Positions 25,640-37,243 of a stretch of 64,000 nucleotides of DNA are shown piece by piece. Made by a program: the position numbers and the translations under genes. How positions within the stretch are numbered: the stretch's first letter is position 1; every line of letters begins with the position of its first letter. Below the pieces are notes generated by a model. The model worked only from the letters and a program-made list of their open reading frames with translations, did no database searches and had not been told where the DNA came from. The stretch is from Mesorhizobium kowhaii (GTDB lineage: Bacteria > Pseudomonadota > Alphaproteobacteria > Rhizobiales > Rhizobiaceae): the NCBI RefSeq assembly GCF_003253745.1, contig NZ_MZXV01000032.1, positions 124,001 to 188,000 of the forward strand, written 5' to 3'.

Positions 25640-27184
25640 ATGCCTGTCGTCAGCAACCCGAAGCGAACGCCGGTGTTCCGATTGCTCACCATAGCAAGCT
25701 CGGGTATCGGCAGTTTCGTCCTCGGACTCTGGGGCCTGAAGCACGGTCTCGGCGATGGTTTTGCCGGCATATCGGTGGACATGCTGGTCGCAATGTTGGC
25801 TGCCCTTTGCGCACTGGCGGCGTCGGTAGCCGCGATGTCCTTCTTCGCCGGCGTCGATGAATCGGTGGACTTCGTCTTCAACGAAACCCATTTCGACAAG
25901 CTGACCGGCCTGCTGGCGCGTCCGGCGATGGTCGGCAAGATCGCCGAGGCGGCATGCGCGACCAGCCGGACGGGCGAGCCGATGTTCCTCATCGACATCG
26001 ACATCGATCGGTTCAAACAGATCAACGACGCTATCGGCTACAGTCAGGGCGACGAGTTGATCCGTGCCTTCACCAAGCGATTGAAGACCTGCGTGCCGCA
26101 ACGCGTGGCAATCGGACGAATCGGCGCCGGTGAATTCGCCGTTCTGCTCCCCGACAACCAGGTGTCGGGGTCGCTGGAAAGTGCCGTCGAGAGGCTCATC
26201 GACGAGATGATGGAGCCCTATGAGCTCAGCACGCACCTGCAATCGGTCAGCCTGTCAGTGGGCATCGTGGCAATGCCAAAGGACGGTGTCGATCCCGTCC
26301 TCATCCTGCGCCGCTCCAATCTGGCGCTGCAGAATGCGCGCGCCAGCGGCGTCGGCAACTGGTCGGTCTTCCACGCCGAGATGGGCAGGGTCGCCGACCA
26401 TCGCCAGTGGGTCGAGTCCGAGTTGCACGTTGCCTTCGAGCGGGGCGACTTCGACCTTCACTACCAGCCGCAGCTCGATCTCCCGACCGGCCGCATCGTC
26501 GGTTATGAAGCGCTGATCCGCTGGCGGCATCCCGAACGCGGCATGATCCCGCCGATGGAGTTCATTCCGATCGCCGAGGAGACCGGCATGATCGGTCCGA
26601 TCGGCGAATGGGTGCTGCGCAAGGCCTGCAGCGACGCCCGCCATCTGCCCGACGACTGCTTCGTCGCCGTCAACATCTCACCCGTGCAGTTCATGACCAA
26701 GGACTTCGTCGGTATCGTGCGCGACACCATGACGAGCACCGGTATCAAGCCGTCGCGGCTGGAACTGGAAGTGACCGAGACGGCAATGATGCAGGATCGC
26801 GACCGCGCCGCCACCATCCTGAAGCAGCTTGCAGACATGGGCATCTCGGTTGCCGTCGATGATTTCGGCACCGGCTATTCCAATCTGAGCTACCTGATCG
26901 ACTTCTCGTTCGGCAAGCTGAAGATCGACCGCTCCTTCGTCAGCCGCCTCGACACGGACTCCAGCTCCGGCGCGGTCGTTTCGACCATTGTCGGGCTTTC
27001 GCGCGCGCTTGGCGTGAGCATCATCGCCGAAGGCGTCGAGACCGAAAGCCAGGCGACGCTGCTGAGGGCAGCCGGCTGCGAAGTGGTGCAGGGCTACCTG
27101 TTCGGCAGGCCTGCGCCACTCAAGTTCAGGGTTGGCGACGTTCACGTCACCGACGAGACGCGGCGCGTCGCCAATCTGCATTGA
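25640..27184 (+). CDS. Membrane GGDEF-EAL protein, probable c-di-GMP phosphodiesterase
   Basis: A 514-residue protein with two N-terminal transmembrane helices (about 15-35 and 45-68), a degenerate GGDEF domain (about 85-245) and a full EAL domain (about 255-505). The cyclase signature is GAGEF (162-166), not GGDEF, with no upstream RxxD inhibitory site, so cyclase activity is doubtful; such domains often bind GTP allosterically. The EAL domain keeps YEALIRW (289-295), the NISPVQF Asn, LELEVTET, DDFGTGYSN, KIDRSF, AEGVET and QGYLFGRP, so hydrolysis of c-di-GMP is expected. Stand-alone gene; no sensor domain beyond the membrane part. Confidence 0.9.
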   Translation: MPVVSNPKRTPVFRLLTIASSGIGSFVLGLWGLKHGLGDGFAGISVDMLVAMLAALCALAASVAAMSFFAGVDESVDFVFNETHFDKLTGLLARPAMVGKIAEAACATSRTGEPMFLIDIDIDRFKQINDAIGYSQGDELIRAFTKRLKTCVPQRVAIGRIGAGEFAVLLPDNQVSGSLESAVERLIDEMMEPYELSTHLQSVSLSVGIVAMPKDGVDPVLILRRSNLALQNARASGVGNWSVFHAEMGRVADHRQWVESELHVAFERGDFDLHYQPQLDLPTGRIVGYEALIRWRHPERGMIPPMEFIPIAEETGMIGPIGEWVLRKACSDARHLPDDCFVAVNISPVQFMTKDFVGIVRDTMTSTGIKPSRLELEVTETAMMQDRDRAATILKQLADMGISVAVDDFGTGYSNLSYLIDFSFGKLKIDRSFVSRLDTDSSSGAVVSTIVGLSRALGVSIIAEGVETESQATLLRAAGCEVVQGYLFGRPAPLKFRVGDVHVTDETRRVANLH

Positions 27185-27208
27185 ACGTGGTGCCGCATCT
27201 GCTCACTC

Positions 27209-27258
27209 AAGCATGATCTTTTTCCGAAAACCGGTTCCCACTTTTCGAGATCATGCTT
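27209..27258. repeat. Palindromic repeat, family B, copy 2
   Basis: AAGCATGATC ... GATCATGCTT, 50 bases with CCGAAAACCGG / CCCACTTTTCG inside. It fills the convergent spacer after the GGDEF-EAL gene, and its last base is the first base of the minus-strand RsmC-like stop codon, so it abuts that gene exactly. Confidence 0.9.
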
Positions 27259-28277
27259 TAACGACGCGCGACAAGCACCTTGAACATGCCGTCACGGGCG
27301 AGTTCGGCATGGCTCGAGAAGGCCGCCGACAGTACCGGCTCGTAGGGAAGCTGACGGTTGGCGACCATGAACAGCCGCCCACCTGGCTTCAAGGCCTTGG
27401 CCACCGAATGGATCATGCCGGCGCCGATCTCCGGCTCGGCCGCGCGGCTGCGGTGAAAGGGCGGGTTCATGGCGATCGCGTCGTAGCGCTTCTCGACCGG
27501 CTCCTTCAGCAGATCAGTCCAGAAGAAATCCCTGGCGATCGACTGGCTAACCCCTGCCAGATTGAGCTTTGCGGCTTCGAGCGCAGCGAAATCGGCCTCA
27601 TAGAGGTCGAGCGCCAAAATGCCCGGTGACCGGGCGGCTATCTCGGCAGCCACATAGCCCCAGCCGGCGCAGAAATCGGCGATGCTGCCACGCAGATCAT
27701 TGGGCAGGTTCTCGACCAGCAATCTCGAGCCGGTATCGAGCCGGTCGAAGGAAAACATGCCGGGCGCGGTGCGGAAACGGCCTTCAACCAGCAGAGCGGG
27801 ATTGGCGGCGCGCAGGTCTTGCGCGGCGGCCAGATCGGCAGGACGGCGAAACCAGAAGGCAATGCCGTGATATTTCGGCAGATGGCCCTCAAGCGGCACA
27901 AGTTCGTCGACGCGCTTGCGCAGGCTGGCGATACCATCGTCCTTGCCGCCGGCAACGACCACCAAACCGCCCGGTGCCACGCGCTCGAGCGCCTCGGCGA
28001 GGCGCAATTCGTTCAGGCCGCGATGCCTACCGGCAAGCACAAGTGCCATGGCAAAGTCGCCGCCTTCGGCTTGCGCGGTGACGATGAGCCCAGACGCCTG
28101 CAGCGCGCGAAAATGTGGCCGGAAGCCCTGTACGAGGTGAAGCGTGGCCTCGAAGCCTTCGGGCGGGCGAAAGCCCGGTTCGGCGCCGAGAAACAGGGCG
28201 CGATCGCCCTTTCCCGGCAACGCAACAGCCTCGGCCTCAAAGGGATGGAAAAGCGTCTTCAGCGGTTCGGCGGACAT
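27258..28277 (-). CDS. RsmC-like class I SAM-dependent RNA methyltransferase
   Basis: A 339-residue protein with the two-domain plan of RsmC/RlmG: a degenerate N-terminal methyltransferase-like half and a catalytic C-terminal half with the SAM-binding IADFCAGWGYVAAEIA (near 190-205) and the catalytic NPPFH motif (near 265), typical of guanine-N2 methylases acting on rRNA. The 16S rRNA G1207 assignment is an inference from RsmC similarity. It lies downstream of pnp on the same strand but separated by a terminator-like hairpin. Confidence 0.85.
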   Translation of the reverse strand: MSAEPLKTLFHPFEAEAVALPGKGDRALFLGAEPGFRPPEGFEATLHLVQGFRPHFRALQASGLIVTAQAEGGDFAMALVLAGRHRGLNELRLAEALERVAPGGLVVVAGGKDDGIASLRKRVDELVPLEGHLPKYHGIAFWFRRPADLAAAQDLRAANPALLVEGRFRTAPGMFSFDRLDTGSRLLVENLPNDLRGSIADFCAGWGYVAAEIAARSPGILALDLYEADFAALEAAKLNLAGVSQSIARDFFWTDLLKEPVEKRYDAIAMNPPFHRSRAAEPEIGAGMIHSVAKALKPGGRLFMVANRQLPYEPVLSAAFSSHAELARDGMFKVLVARR

Positions 28278-28359
28278 TGTTCGATCTCGAAACGAGGCCT
28301 GTCTTGACAGTCTGAAATGAAAAAAGACGGGCCGAAAATGAAAACCCGGGCTGAAAATG

Positions 28360-28388
28360 AAAACGGGCGCGACATAAGCCGCGCCCGC
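28360..28388 (-). terminator. Terminator downstream of pnp
   Basis: On the minus strand, GCGGGCGCG, an 8-base loop and CGCGCCCG followed by TTTTC. It lies about 24 bases after the pnp stop codon and ends the RNA-metabolism operon. Confidence 0.75.
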
Positions 28389-28411
28389 TTCGATTTATGA
28401 TCTCGGACCGA

Positions 28412-30559
<2,148 letters not shown>

Positions 30560-30577
30560 ATCTTGTCCTTAATAAGC

Positions 30578-30619
30578 GGAAAGGGCCGCGCCGTTTCACG
30601 GTGCGCGGATGCCCTTTCC
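30578..30619 (-). promoter_or_regulatory. Long stem-loop in the pnp 5' leader
   Basis: GGAAAGGG (30578-30585) pairs with CCCTTTCC (30612-30619), and CCGCGC (30586-30591) with GCGCGG (30603-30608), interrupted by a 3-base bulge, giving about 14 base pairs. It ends 19 bases before the pnp ATG. In E. coli an RNase III-cleaved leader stem controls pnp autoregulation; the position here suggests a similar device, but that is inference. Confidence 0.55.
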
Positions 30620-30795
30620 CTGGCTTCCTTTCTCGGGCAGCCACGGGCAAGACAACGGGAAGCTCGGTGATTTCAGCGCGGCGAGCGCGCGAGCGTCCTG
30701 CAATCCTGCCCCATGACCGTCCATGGGCGGTTTCGAGTGGCCCTCTGCATGCTCGAAACCGGGTCTGGCCAGTCGATACGACTGGCAGAATGCGC

Positions 30796-30829
30796 GACCG
30801 GCGGGCCCTCCGAAGAAAGCCCGCCGGTC
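30796..30829. terminator. Hairpin after rpsO
   Basis: Perfect 10-base stem GACCGGCGGG/CCCGCCGGTC with a 14-base loop, starting seven bases past the rpsO stop. There is no T-run on the minus strand, so it may stabilise the rpsO 3' end or attenuate transcription into pnp rather than fully terminate. Confidence 0.5.
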
Positions 30830-30835
30830 AATTCG

Positions 30836-31105
30836 TCAACGGCGCAGACCGAGCTTCTCGATCAACGTCTGGTAGCGCGCGTCGTCCTTGCGCTTGAGGT
30901 AATCAAGCAGGCTCCGGCGCTGGGAGACGAGGGCGAGCAGACCACGGCGGGAATGGTTATCCTTCTTGTGGTCCTTGAAATGGTCGGTCAGGTTCTTGAT
31001 GCGCTCGGAAAGGATGGCCACCTGGACTTCCGGAGACCCGGTGTCGCCCTTGGCGGTTGCGAATTCACCCATCAATTCCTGTTTGCGCTCGGCAGTAATC
31101 GACAT
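30836..31105 (-). CDS. rpsO: 30S ribosomal protein S15
   Basis: An 89-residue primary 16S rRNA-binding protein that also represses its own translation in enterics. Diagnostic parts: [33 protein letters not shown] and [28 protein letters not shown] 31105 is the conserved start; the longer frame to 31234 is upstream leader. Lies between corA and pnp on the minus strand. Confidence 0.97.
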   Translation of the reverse strand: MSITAERKQELMGEFATAKGDTGSPEVQVAILSERIKNLTDHFKDHKKDNHSRRGLLALVSQRRSLLDYLKRKDDARYQTLIEKLGLRR

Positions 31106-31287
31106 CGTGTTTTTCCTTATCTGTTTGAGGAAACGGGTCGCCCTCAGCCGGGATGTCGTCCAGCAGGGGCCGGTACAAGCAAAGCGTCTTAGCGCTATGC
31201 TGCGGCGCATATAGTGCAATTCCCCGGAAAACACCAGCCCAATTCACAAGCCGGCTTTTCAGCCCCAAATGGCGGGTTTTATCCTTG

Positions 31288-32382
31288 TCAAAGCCATTTC
31301 TTCCATTTGAAGAAGGCGATCAGCCCAAACGCGACAAGCGCCATGAACAGCAGCGATGCCGGATAGCCATAATAGGCTTTCAGCTCCGGCATATTCCAGG
31401 GCGAAGACTGTGGATCGAAATTCATGCCCCAGATGCCGACCAGAAAGGTGAGCGGCATGAAGATGACCGAGACGATGGTGAGATAGCTGATGACGTCGTT
31501 GGTACGCGCCTGGCTCAGCGACAGATGCATCTCGATCAGGCCGGTCAGCATGTCGCGCTGGGTTTCGACCAGTTCGATCAGCCTGAGCGAATGGTCGAGC
31601 GTGTCGTTGAGAAAGATCTTGGTTTCGGCCTTCACATAGGGCACGTCGTTGCGGATCAGCGTTGCCAGCGCATCGCGCATCGGCCACAGCACCCCCTTCA
31701 GCACATTGGCGTCGCGCCGCAATTCATGCAGTTGCCGCATCTGATGCTTGTGCGGCGAATTCAGCATCTCGTCCTCGATGCCGTCGACCAGCTCACCGGC
31801 GGCCTCGATCGGCGGAAAATAGCTGTCGACGACGGCGTCGATCAGCGCGTAGGCGAGGTAGTCGGCGCCGCGCGCGCGCAACCGGTTGGGCGCCGAGCTT
31901 TCGATGCGCTTGCGCACGGGATCGAACGGGTCGCCTTCACGCTCCTGGAAGGTGACGACGAAGTTCTTGCCAAAGAAGACGGCGATCTGCTCGTAGCGAT
32001 GCGACGTGACATCGTCGATCATCCTGACGACGACAAAGGCATGATCCTCGAAGAAGTCGACCTTCGGCCGCTGGCCGGTGTTGACGACGTCCTCCAGCGC
32101 CAGCGGATGCAGGCTGAAAATGCGGCCGATCTCCTCGATCAGCGGAATGTTGGCGAGGCCGGTGCAGTCGAGCCAGATGACCGGCCATTTGTCGCAATGG
32201 GTGTTGAGGTCGTCGATGCTGGCGTTTTCGATGGTCTTGAATTTCTGCGGCGAGATCAGGGTCAGCCGCAGTTCCGAGCGCCGCGCCGCCGGATCGGCGA
32301 TCAGCGTGCCAGGAGACGCACCGACCGGCGGCCGTCGCGTCTTCACGGGCGCCCGCTTTTTCACCACCTCGGCCTTTGCCAT
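31288..32382 (-). CDS. corA: CorA-family magnesium/cobalt transporter
   Basis: Pentameric inner-membrane divalent-cation channel. It has 364 residues: a large cytoplasmic funnel domain and two C-terminal helices, the first ending in the selectivity motif WGMNF (canonical YGMNF or xGMNF), the second followed by the basic tail FFKWKKWL. The N-terminus MAKAEVVKKRAPVK is basic. It lies between truB and rpsO in the rimP-pnp gene run, spacing 44 bases from truB and 182 from rpsO, an uncommon insertion into this otherwise conserved order. Mg versus Co or Zn cannot be told. Confidence 0.92.
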   Translation of the reverse strand: MAKAEVVKKRAPVKTRRPPVGASPGTLIADPAARRSELRLTLISPQKFKTIENASIDDLNTHCDKWPVIWLDCTGLANIPLIEEIGRIFSLHPLALEDVVNTGQRPKVDFFEDHAFVVVRMIDDVTSHRYEQIAVFFGKNFVVTFQEREGDPFDPVRKRIESSAPNRLRARGADYLAYALIDAVVDSYFPPIEAAGELVDGIEDEMLNSPHKHQMRQLHELRRDANVLKGVLWPMRDALATLIRNDVPYVKAETKIFLNDTLDHSLRLIELVETQRDMLTGLIEMHLSLSQARTNDVISYLTIVSVIFMPLTFLVGIWGMNFDPQSSPWNMPELKAYYGYPASLLFMALVAFGLIAFFKWKKWL

Positions 32383-32426
32383 GTGCCCCTCGAGCGTAAA
32401 GTCGAATTGAAGTTAGACGAGAGCCA

Positions 32427-33422
32427 TCACCCGGCAAAGACCCGCTTGGGCTTGAACATGCCTTGCTCGATGGCACCTATGGCGACCAGCTTGCCGCGCG
32501 CCGTGGCGCAGGCTTCTTCGGCTTCCACCGGTGCGTCGCGGCCGCGGATGATGACCGGATTGCCGAGGCGGATCTTCGTCGCCGCGTCGTCGCTGATGGC
32601 GATCTGCGGCAGGCAGTCGAGGGCCGCTGATGTATCCACCAGAAGCGCATCGATGGCGTCGAAGTCGATTGGCGCTTCCACCACGTCAGCGGCTTCTATC
32701 GTGTCAGCGGCGTCTGTCGCGTCTGGGTTGTCTTCACCCGGCGTACCGAAACGGGCGGCTTCCAGTTCGGCGATGGTGACGAAATCCTCCGGGGTGAACG
32801 GCTCGACCTCGACCCGGCGCAGTTCGGAAATATGGCCGAAGCAGCCGAGGTCGCGGCCCATGTCGCGGGCCAGCGAGCGCACATAGGTGCCCTTGCCGCA
32901 TTCGACCTCGAAAACGGTATGGTCGGTGTCGTGCTCGATCACTTCCAACCGACCGATCTCGATCTCCCGCGCGGGTATGTCGACCGTCGCGCCGTCGCGG
33001 GCCAGATCATAGGCGCGCTCGCCTGCGATTTTGATGGCCGAGAATTGCGGCGGCATCTGCATGATGACGCCCGTGTATTTCGGCAGCAGCGCAATCACTT
33101 CGGCTTCCGACGGACGCAAGTCAGAGCTCTTCGTCACCGGACCTTCGAGATCATCGGTGGAGCGCTCCTGCCCCCAGGCAACGGTGAAGCGATAGATCTT
33201 GGCGCCGTCCTGCACGTAAGGCACGGTCTTGGTGGCTTCGCCGAGCGCGATCGGCAGCATGCCGGAGGCGAGCGGGTCGAGCGTGCCGGCATGGCCGGCC
33301 TTTTCCGCCTGGAACAGCCATTTGATCTTGGAGACGGCTTCGGTCGAACCCATGCCAACCGGCTTGTCCAGGACCAGCCAGCCCGAGATCGGCCGGCCCT
33401 TCTTCTTGCCGCGACGCGCCAC
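32427..33422 (-). CDS. truB: tRNA pseudouridine(55) synthase
   Basis: Makes the universal pseudouridine 55 in the tRNA T-loop. Of 331 residues, the catalytic aspartate is D49 in [12 protein letters not shown]; other family blocks are [16 protein letters not shown] and [12 protein letters not shown]. Between about residues 225 and 255 there is an acidic, low-complexity insertion (motifs [14 protein letters not shown]) encoded by imperfect 18-base repeats, not expected in the family. Start is GTG at 33422 sharing its base with the rbfA stop (TAGTG), so it is translationally coupled. Confidence 0.96.
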   Translation of the reverse strand: MARRGKKKGRPISGWLVLDKPVGMGSTEAVSKIKWLFQAEKAGHAGTLDPLASGMLPIALGEATKTVPYVQDGAKIYRFTVAWGQERSTDDLEGPVTKSSDLRPSEAEVIALLPKYTGVIMQMPPQFSAIKIAGERAYDLARDGATVDIPAREIEIGRLEVIEHDTDHTVFEVECGKGTYVRSLARDMGRDLGCFGHISELRRVEVEPFTPEDFVTIAELEAARFGTPGEDNPDATDAADTIEAADVVEAPIDFDAIDALLVDTSAALDCLPQIAISDDAATKIRLGNPVIIRGRDAPVEAEEACATARGKLVAIGAIEQGMFKPKRVFAG

Positions 33423-33847
33423 TATTCAGTGTCCTTGTTGTCGTCTTTGTCCTGGTCTTCGGGGGCCAGATCGCGCGCCACTTCGGGCGACTTCAAGAGA
33501 TCGTTGATCCTGGCGAAATTGTCGAAGGAGGTGTCGAGCTTGAAGCGGAACTCCGGCATGAACTTCATCTGCCGCAGCGCGCCGGAGACACGGCCGCGCA
33601 CGAACTTCGCATGCTTGTTCAGCGCCTCGACCACCGCATCGGTATCCTTGGCGCCGAGCGGCGAGACGAAAGCGGTGGCGACCTTCAGGTCGGGCGACAT
33701 GCGCACTTCCGAGACCGAAACCACGGTATTCTCGATCAGCGGATCGATGATCTCGCCGCGCTGCAAGGTTTCGGACAGCGCATGGCGGACCTGTTCGGCG
33801 ACGCGCAGCATGCGCTGGGATGGGCTGGATGTGGTTGGACGGGGCAT
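33422..33847 (-). CDS. rbfA: Ribosome-binding factor A
   Basis: A 141-residue KH-like protein that helps mature the 30S subunit and 16S rRNA 5' end. Recognised by [19 protein letters not shown] near the N-terminus and [20 protein letters not shown] in the C-terminal part, followed by an acidic tail. ATG 33847 begins [11 protein letters not shown]; an in-frame start at 33895 is less likely. The stop overlaps truB by one base. Confidence 0.95.
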   Translation of the reverse strand: MPRPTTSSPSQRMLRVAEQVRHALSETLQRGEIIDPLIENTVVSVSEVRMSPDLKVATAFVSPLGAKDTDAVVEALNKHAKFVRGRVSGALRQMKFMPEFRFKLDTSFDNFARINDLLKSPEVARDLAPEDQDKDDNKDTE

Positions 33848-33987
33848 TTTTCTCGATCCTGAAAGCGTGAGGCGCGGGATGGGACCGTGCCACATGTCTC
33901 ATATGGTCATTCTCAATAGGACCTGCTCAATAGACTTGGGGGCGGCGGTCTTTCGACCACCGCCCGGTATGGACAAGTCACTCGAAC

Positions 33988-36558
33988 TCAGAGTGTCCGG
34001 GTCACCATCTCGACGCGGAAGCACTCGATGACGTCGCCGACGCGCATGTCCTCGTAGTTCTGGAAGGCCATGCCGCACTCCTGGCCGCCGGGAACTTCCG
34101 CAACCTCGTCCTTGAAGCGCTTCAGGGTCTTCAGCGTGCCTTCGTGGATGACAACATTGTCGCGGATCAGGCGCACGCCAGCACCACGCTCGACCTTGCC
34201 TTCGGTGACACGGCAGCCGGCGATCTTGCCGACCTTGGTGATGTCGAAGATTTCGAGGATCTGCGCATTGCCGATGAAGGTCTCGCGACGCTCCGGCGAC
34301 AACAGGCCCGATAGAGCCGCCTTCACGTCATCCACAAGGTTGTAGATGATCGAGTAGTAGCGGATCTCGATGCCCGCAGCAGCGGCAGCGGCACGTGCCT
34401 GCACGTTGGCGCGGACGTTGAAGCCGATGATCGCCGCACCCGAAGTCTCCGCCAGCGACACGTCGCTTTCGGTGATGGCACCGGCGCCGGCATGGACGAT
34501 GCGCGCACGCACCTCGTCGGTACCGAGCTTGTCCAGCGCCGCATTGATCGCCTCGATCGAGCCCTGCACGTCGCCCTTGATGACCAGCGGGAATTCCTTC
34601 AGCCCGCTCGTCTGCAACTGCGACATCATCTGCTCGAGCGAACCGCGCTGACCGGCATGCTTGGCCACAGCCTTCTCGCGCGCCAGACGCTGGCGGTATT
34701 CGGTGATCTCGCGGGCACGGGCTTCGTTGTTGACCACGGCGAAGCGGTCGCCGGCCTGCGGGGTACCCTGCAGGCCAAGCACTTCCACCGGCATCGCCGG
34801 CGGCGCTTCCTTGATCTGCCCGCCACGATCGTTGACCAGCGCGCGCACCCGGCCCCATTCGTTGCCGGCAACAAGGATGTCGCCCGGCATCAGCGTGCCG
34901 GTCTGCACCAGCACGGTGGCGACGGGGCCACGGCCCTTGTCGAGCTGGGCTTCGATGACGACACCCTCGGCGGTACGGTCCGGATTGGCCTTGAGGTCGA
35001 GGATTTCGGCCTGCAGCAGGATCGCTTCGAGCAGCTTGTCGAGATTGGTGCCCTTGGTCGCCGACACTTCGACGTCCAGCACTTCACCGCCCATGGATTC
35101 GACGAAGACCTCGTGGCGCAGCAGTTCGGAGCGCACCTTCTGCGGATCGGCATCATGCTTGTCGATCTTGTTGATCGCTACGATGATCGGGACGCCGGCC
35201 GCCTTGGCGTGGCTGATCGATTCGATCGTCTGCGGCATGACGCTGTCGTCGGCCGCAACCACCAGGATGGCGATGTCGGTCGCCTGGGCGCCACGAGCAC
35301 GCATCGCCGTGAAGGCGGCGTGGCCTGGCGTGTCGATGAAGGTGATCTTGTGACCGTTCTTCTCGACTTGATAGGCGCCGATATGCTGCGTGATGCCACC
35401 GGCTTCGCCGGAGACGACATTGGCGTTGCGGATGGCGTCGAGCAGCGAGGTCTTGCCGTGATCGACATGGCCCATGATCGTCACGACAGGCGGACGCGTC
35501 ACCAGGTCCTCGGCATTGTCGGCGATGTTGAACAGGCCTTCCTCGATGTCGGATTCGGCGACGCGGCGAACCGTATGGCCGAATTCGGTGGCAACCAGCT
35601 CCGCCGTATCGGCGTCGATGACGTCGCCCGGCTTCAGGATCTGGCCCTGCTTCATGAAGAACTTGACCAGGTCGACCGCACGCTCGGACATGCGCTGCGC
35701 CAGTTCCTGGATGGTGATGGTCTCTGGCAAGATCACTTCGCGCATGACTTTCTCGCGCGGCTCATTGTGCATCGCGCGCTTGAATTTTTCCTGGCGGCGA
35801 CGCATCGACGACAGCGAACGGGCCCGCGCGTCCTCATCGGACAATGCGGAATTCAGCGTCAGCTTGCCACGGCGGCGGTCTTCCTCGGCCTTGGTCGGCT
35901 TGGCCGGACGCGCCACTTCAGGCGTGACCGGGCGGCGCACCGGGGCACCGGCGCCAGTCCGCTTCGGCTTGACCTCTTCCTCGTCGTCGACCGTCGCCAG
36001 TTCAGCGGCCAGCGGCGCACGGCGGCGTGCCTCTTCCTCGGCGCGACGGCGGGATTCGGCCTCGGTCTGCAGCCGCGCCTCTTCCTCGGCCTGGCGGCGC
36101 GCGGATTCCTCGCGTTCGCGGCGACGGCGCTCTTCGTCCTCGGCGCGGCGCTTGGCGTCCTCGGCGGCGCGCTGACGGTCCTCGACCTCGCGTACCTTCG
36201 AGCCTTCGAGCGCCCTGCGGCGCGCTTCCATTTCACTGCGCGACAGTTCGTTCAGCACCATGCCGCTGCGCTCGACCGGTGGCGGCGGCGGTGGTGGCGG
36301 CGCCTTCGGCGCTTCCTGCACGACGGGTGCTGCCACAACCGCCGGCTTCGGCGTGAAGACGGGGGCGGCAACCGGCTCCGGCTTGTCGCCGGGCATCGAG
36401 AACTTGCGCTTTTTGGTTTCGACGACGACCTGCTTGGTGCGGCCGTGCGAGAAGTTCTGGCGCACGGTGCCCTGTTCCATCCCGGGGCGCTTCAGCGTCA
36501 AGGTCTTCTTCGGCGTCACACTCAGCGTATTGTCGTCACCCGATTTCGTATCGCTCAT
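33988..36558 (-). CDS. infB: Translation initiation factor IF-2
   Basis: GTPase that places fMet-tRNA on the 30S subunit. It has 856 residues. The N-terminal third is a low-complexity region with a proline run near residue 85-93 and a long Arg/Glu-rich coiled segment (about 105-185). The G domain starts near 365 with GHVDHGKTS, then DTPGHAAF and NKID; domains II-IV follow to the end. Overlaps the upstream ylxR-L7Ae gene as ATGA. In the rimP operon, 140 bases before rbfA. Confidence 0.97.
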   Translation of the reverse strand: MSDTKSGDDNTLSVTPKKTLTLKRPGMEQGTVRQNFSHGRTKQVVVETKKRKFSMPGDKPEPVAAPVFTPKPAVVAAPVVQEAPKAPPPPPPPPVERSGMVLNELSRSEMEARRRALEGSKVREVEDRQRAAEDAKRRAEDEERRRREREESARRQAEEEARLQTEAESRRRAEEEARRRAPLAAELATVDDEEEVKPKRTGAGAPVRRPVTPEVARPAKPTKAEEDRRRGKLTLNSALSDEDARARSLSSMRRRQEKFKRAMHNEPREKVMREVILPETITIQELAQRMSERAVDLVKFFMKQGQILKPGDVIDADTAELVATEFGHTVRRVAESDIEEGLFNIADNAEDLVTRPPVVTIMGHVDHGKTSLLDAIRNANVVSGEAGGITQHIGAYQVEKNGHKITFIDTPGHAAFTAMRARGAQATDIAILVVAADDSVMPQTIESISHAKAAGVPIIVAINKIDKHDADPQKVRSELLRHEVFVESMGGEVLDVEVSATKGTNLDKLLEAILLQAEILDLKANPDRTAEGVVIEAQLDKGRGPVATVLVQTGTLMPGDILVAGNEWGRVRALVNDRGGQIKEAPPAMPVEVLGLQGTPQAGDRFAVVNNEARAREITEYRQRLAREKAVAKHAGQRGSLEQMMSQLQTSGLKEFPLVIKGDVQGSIEAINAALDKLGTDEVRARIVHAGAGAITESDVSLAETSGAAIIGFNVRANVQARAAAAAAGIEIRYYSIIYNLVDDVKAALSGLLSPERRETFIGNAQILEIFDITKVGKIAGCRVTEGKVERGAGVRLIRDNVVIHEGTLKTLKRFKDEVAEVPGGQECGMAFQNYEDMRVGDVIECFRVEMVTRTL

Positions 36559-37205
36559 TCCATATCCTCTGCGGCATCATCTTCGTCAGCAACAGCCGCA
36601 AGCATTGCCAGATCGTCCGGGGAACCGCCCCGATACCGGTCGAGCGCAACCATGCGCTTCTGGACCGCCCTGCCCGCGTCTCCCGCGAGAACGGCAGCAT
36701 GTATCACATTTGTACCCCCCAATGCCAAGCTCAACTCGGCCTCGGAGAAAAGTTTGTAGGCAAGGATAGCGGGCCCGCCGAGATGGACTGTTGCCCGTCG
36801 CGCCTGGCTGATCTTACGCACGCCGTCGTCGGACGCCTCAGTCGCGTGGAGCACGAAAAGTGCCAATCCGCCGCGCACCGCGCTCTCGACCTTGGTGGCT
36901 CCAAGAGAAATTGCGCCTGCCTTGCGGGCGAGCCCAAGCATGCCCAGAGCGGATCTGGAAAGCAGCCCGTCGACCATGCCGCCAAGATCGGGCGGCACGA
37001 CCACCTGTGCCTTGAAGGCGCGGGCAAAAAGGTTCTTCGCCGCAGCCTTGTCGATATGTAGGCGGTCGGCGCTCACCCAGCAACCACGGCCGGGCAGATT
37101 TCTCTTGATGTCGGGTACGACGGCCGAATCCGGGCCGACGACGAACCGGATCAATTCATCCGGTTCGGCCTGCCTGCGGGTGACGATGCAGGTGCGATCG
37201 TTCAT
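36555..37205 (-). CDS. YlxR (DUF448) - L7Ae-like fusion RNA-binding protein
   Basis: A 216-residue protein. The N-terminal YlxR domain (about 1-80) has RTCIVTRR and [11 protein letters not shown]; the C-terminal part (about 85-190) is an L7Ae/S12e/Gadd45-like fold with [14 protein letters not shown] sequence [18 protein letters not shown], expected to bind kink-turn RNA. The fused form is common in alphaproteobacteria, whereas Firmicutes carry two separate genes. ATG 37205 chosen over TTG 37214. It overlaps infB by four bases and follows nusA, suggesting a role in transcription-translation coupling or RNA processing. Confidence 0.93.
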   Translation of the reverse strand: MNDRTCIVTRRQAEPDELIRFVVGPDSAVVPDIKRNLPGRGCWVSADRLHIDKAAAKNLFARAFKAQVVVPPDLGGMVDGLLSRSALGMLGLARKAGAISLGATKVESAVRGGLALFVLHATEASDDGVRKISQARRATVHLGGPAILAYKLFSEAELSLALGGTNVIHAAVLAGDAGRAVQKRMVALDRYRGGSPDDLAMLAAVADEDDAAEDME

Positions 37206-37243
37206 CTCGTCCAAGGGCGGGTTCGGTGCGATGCGGTTTCACC

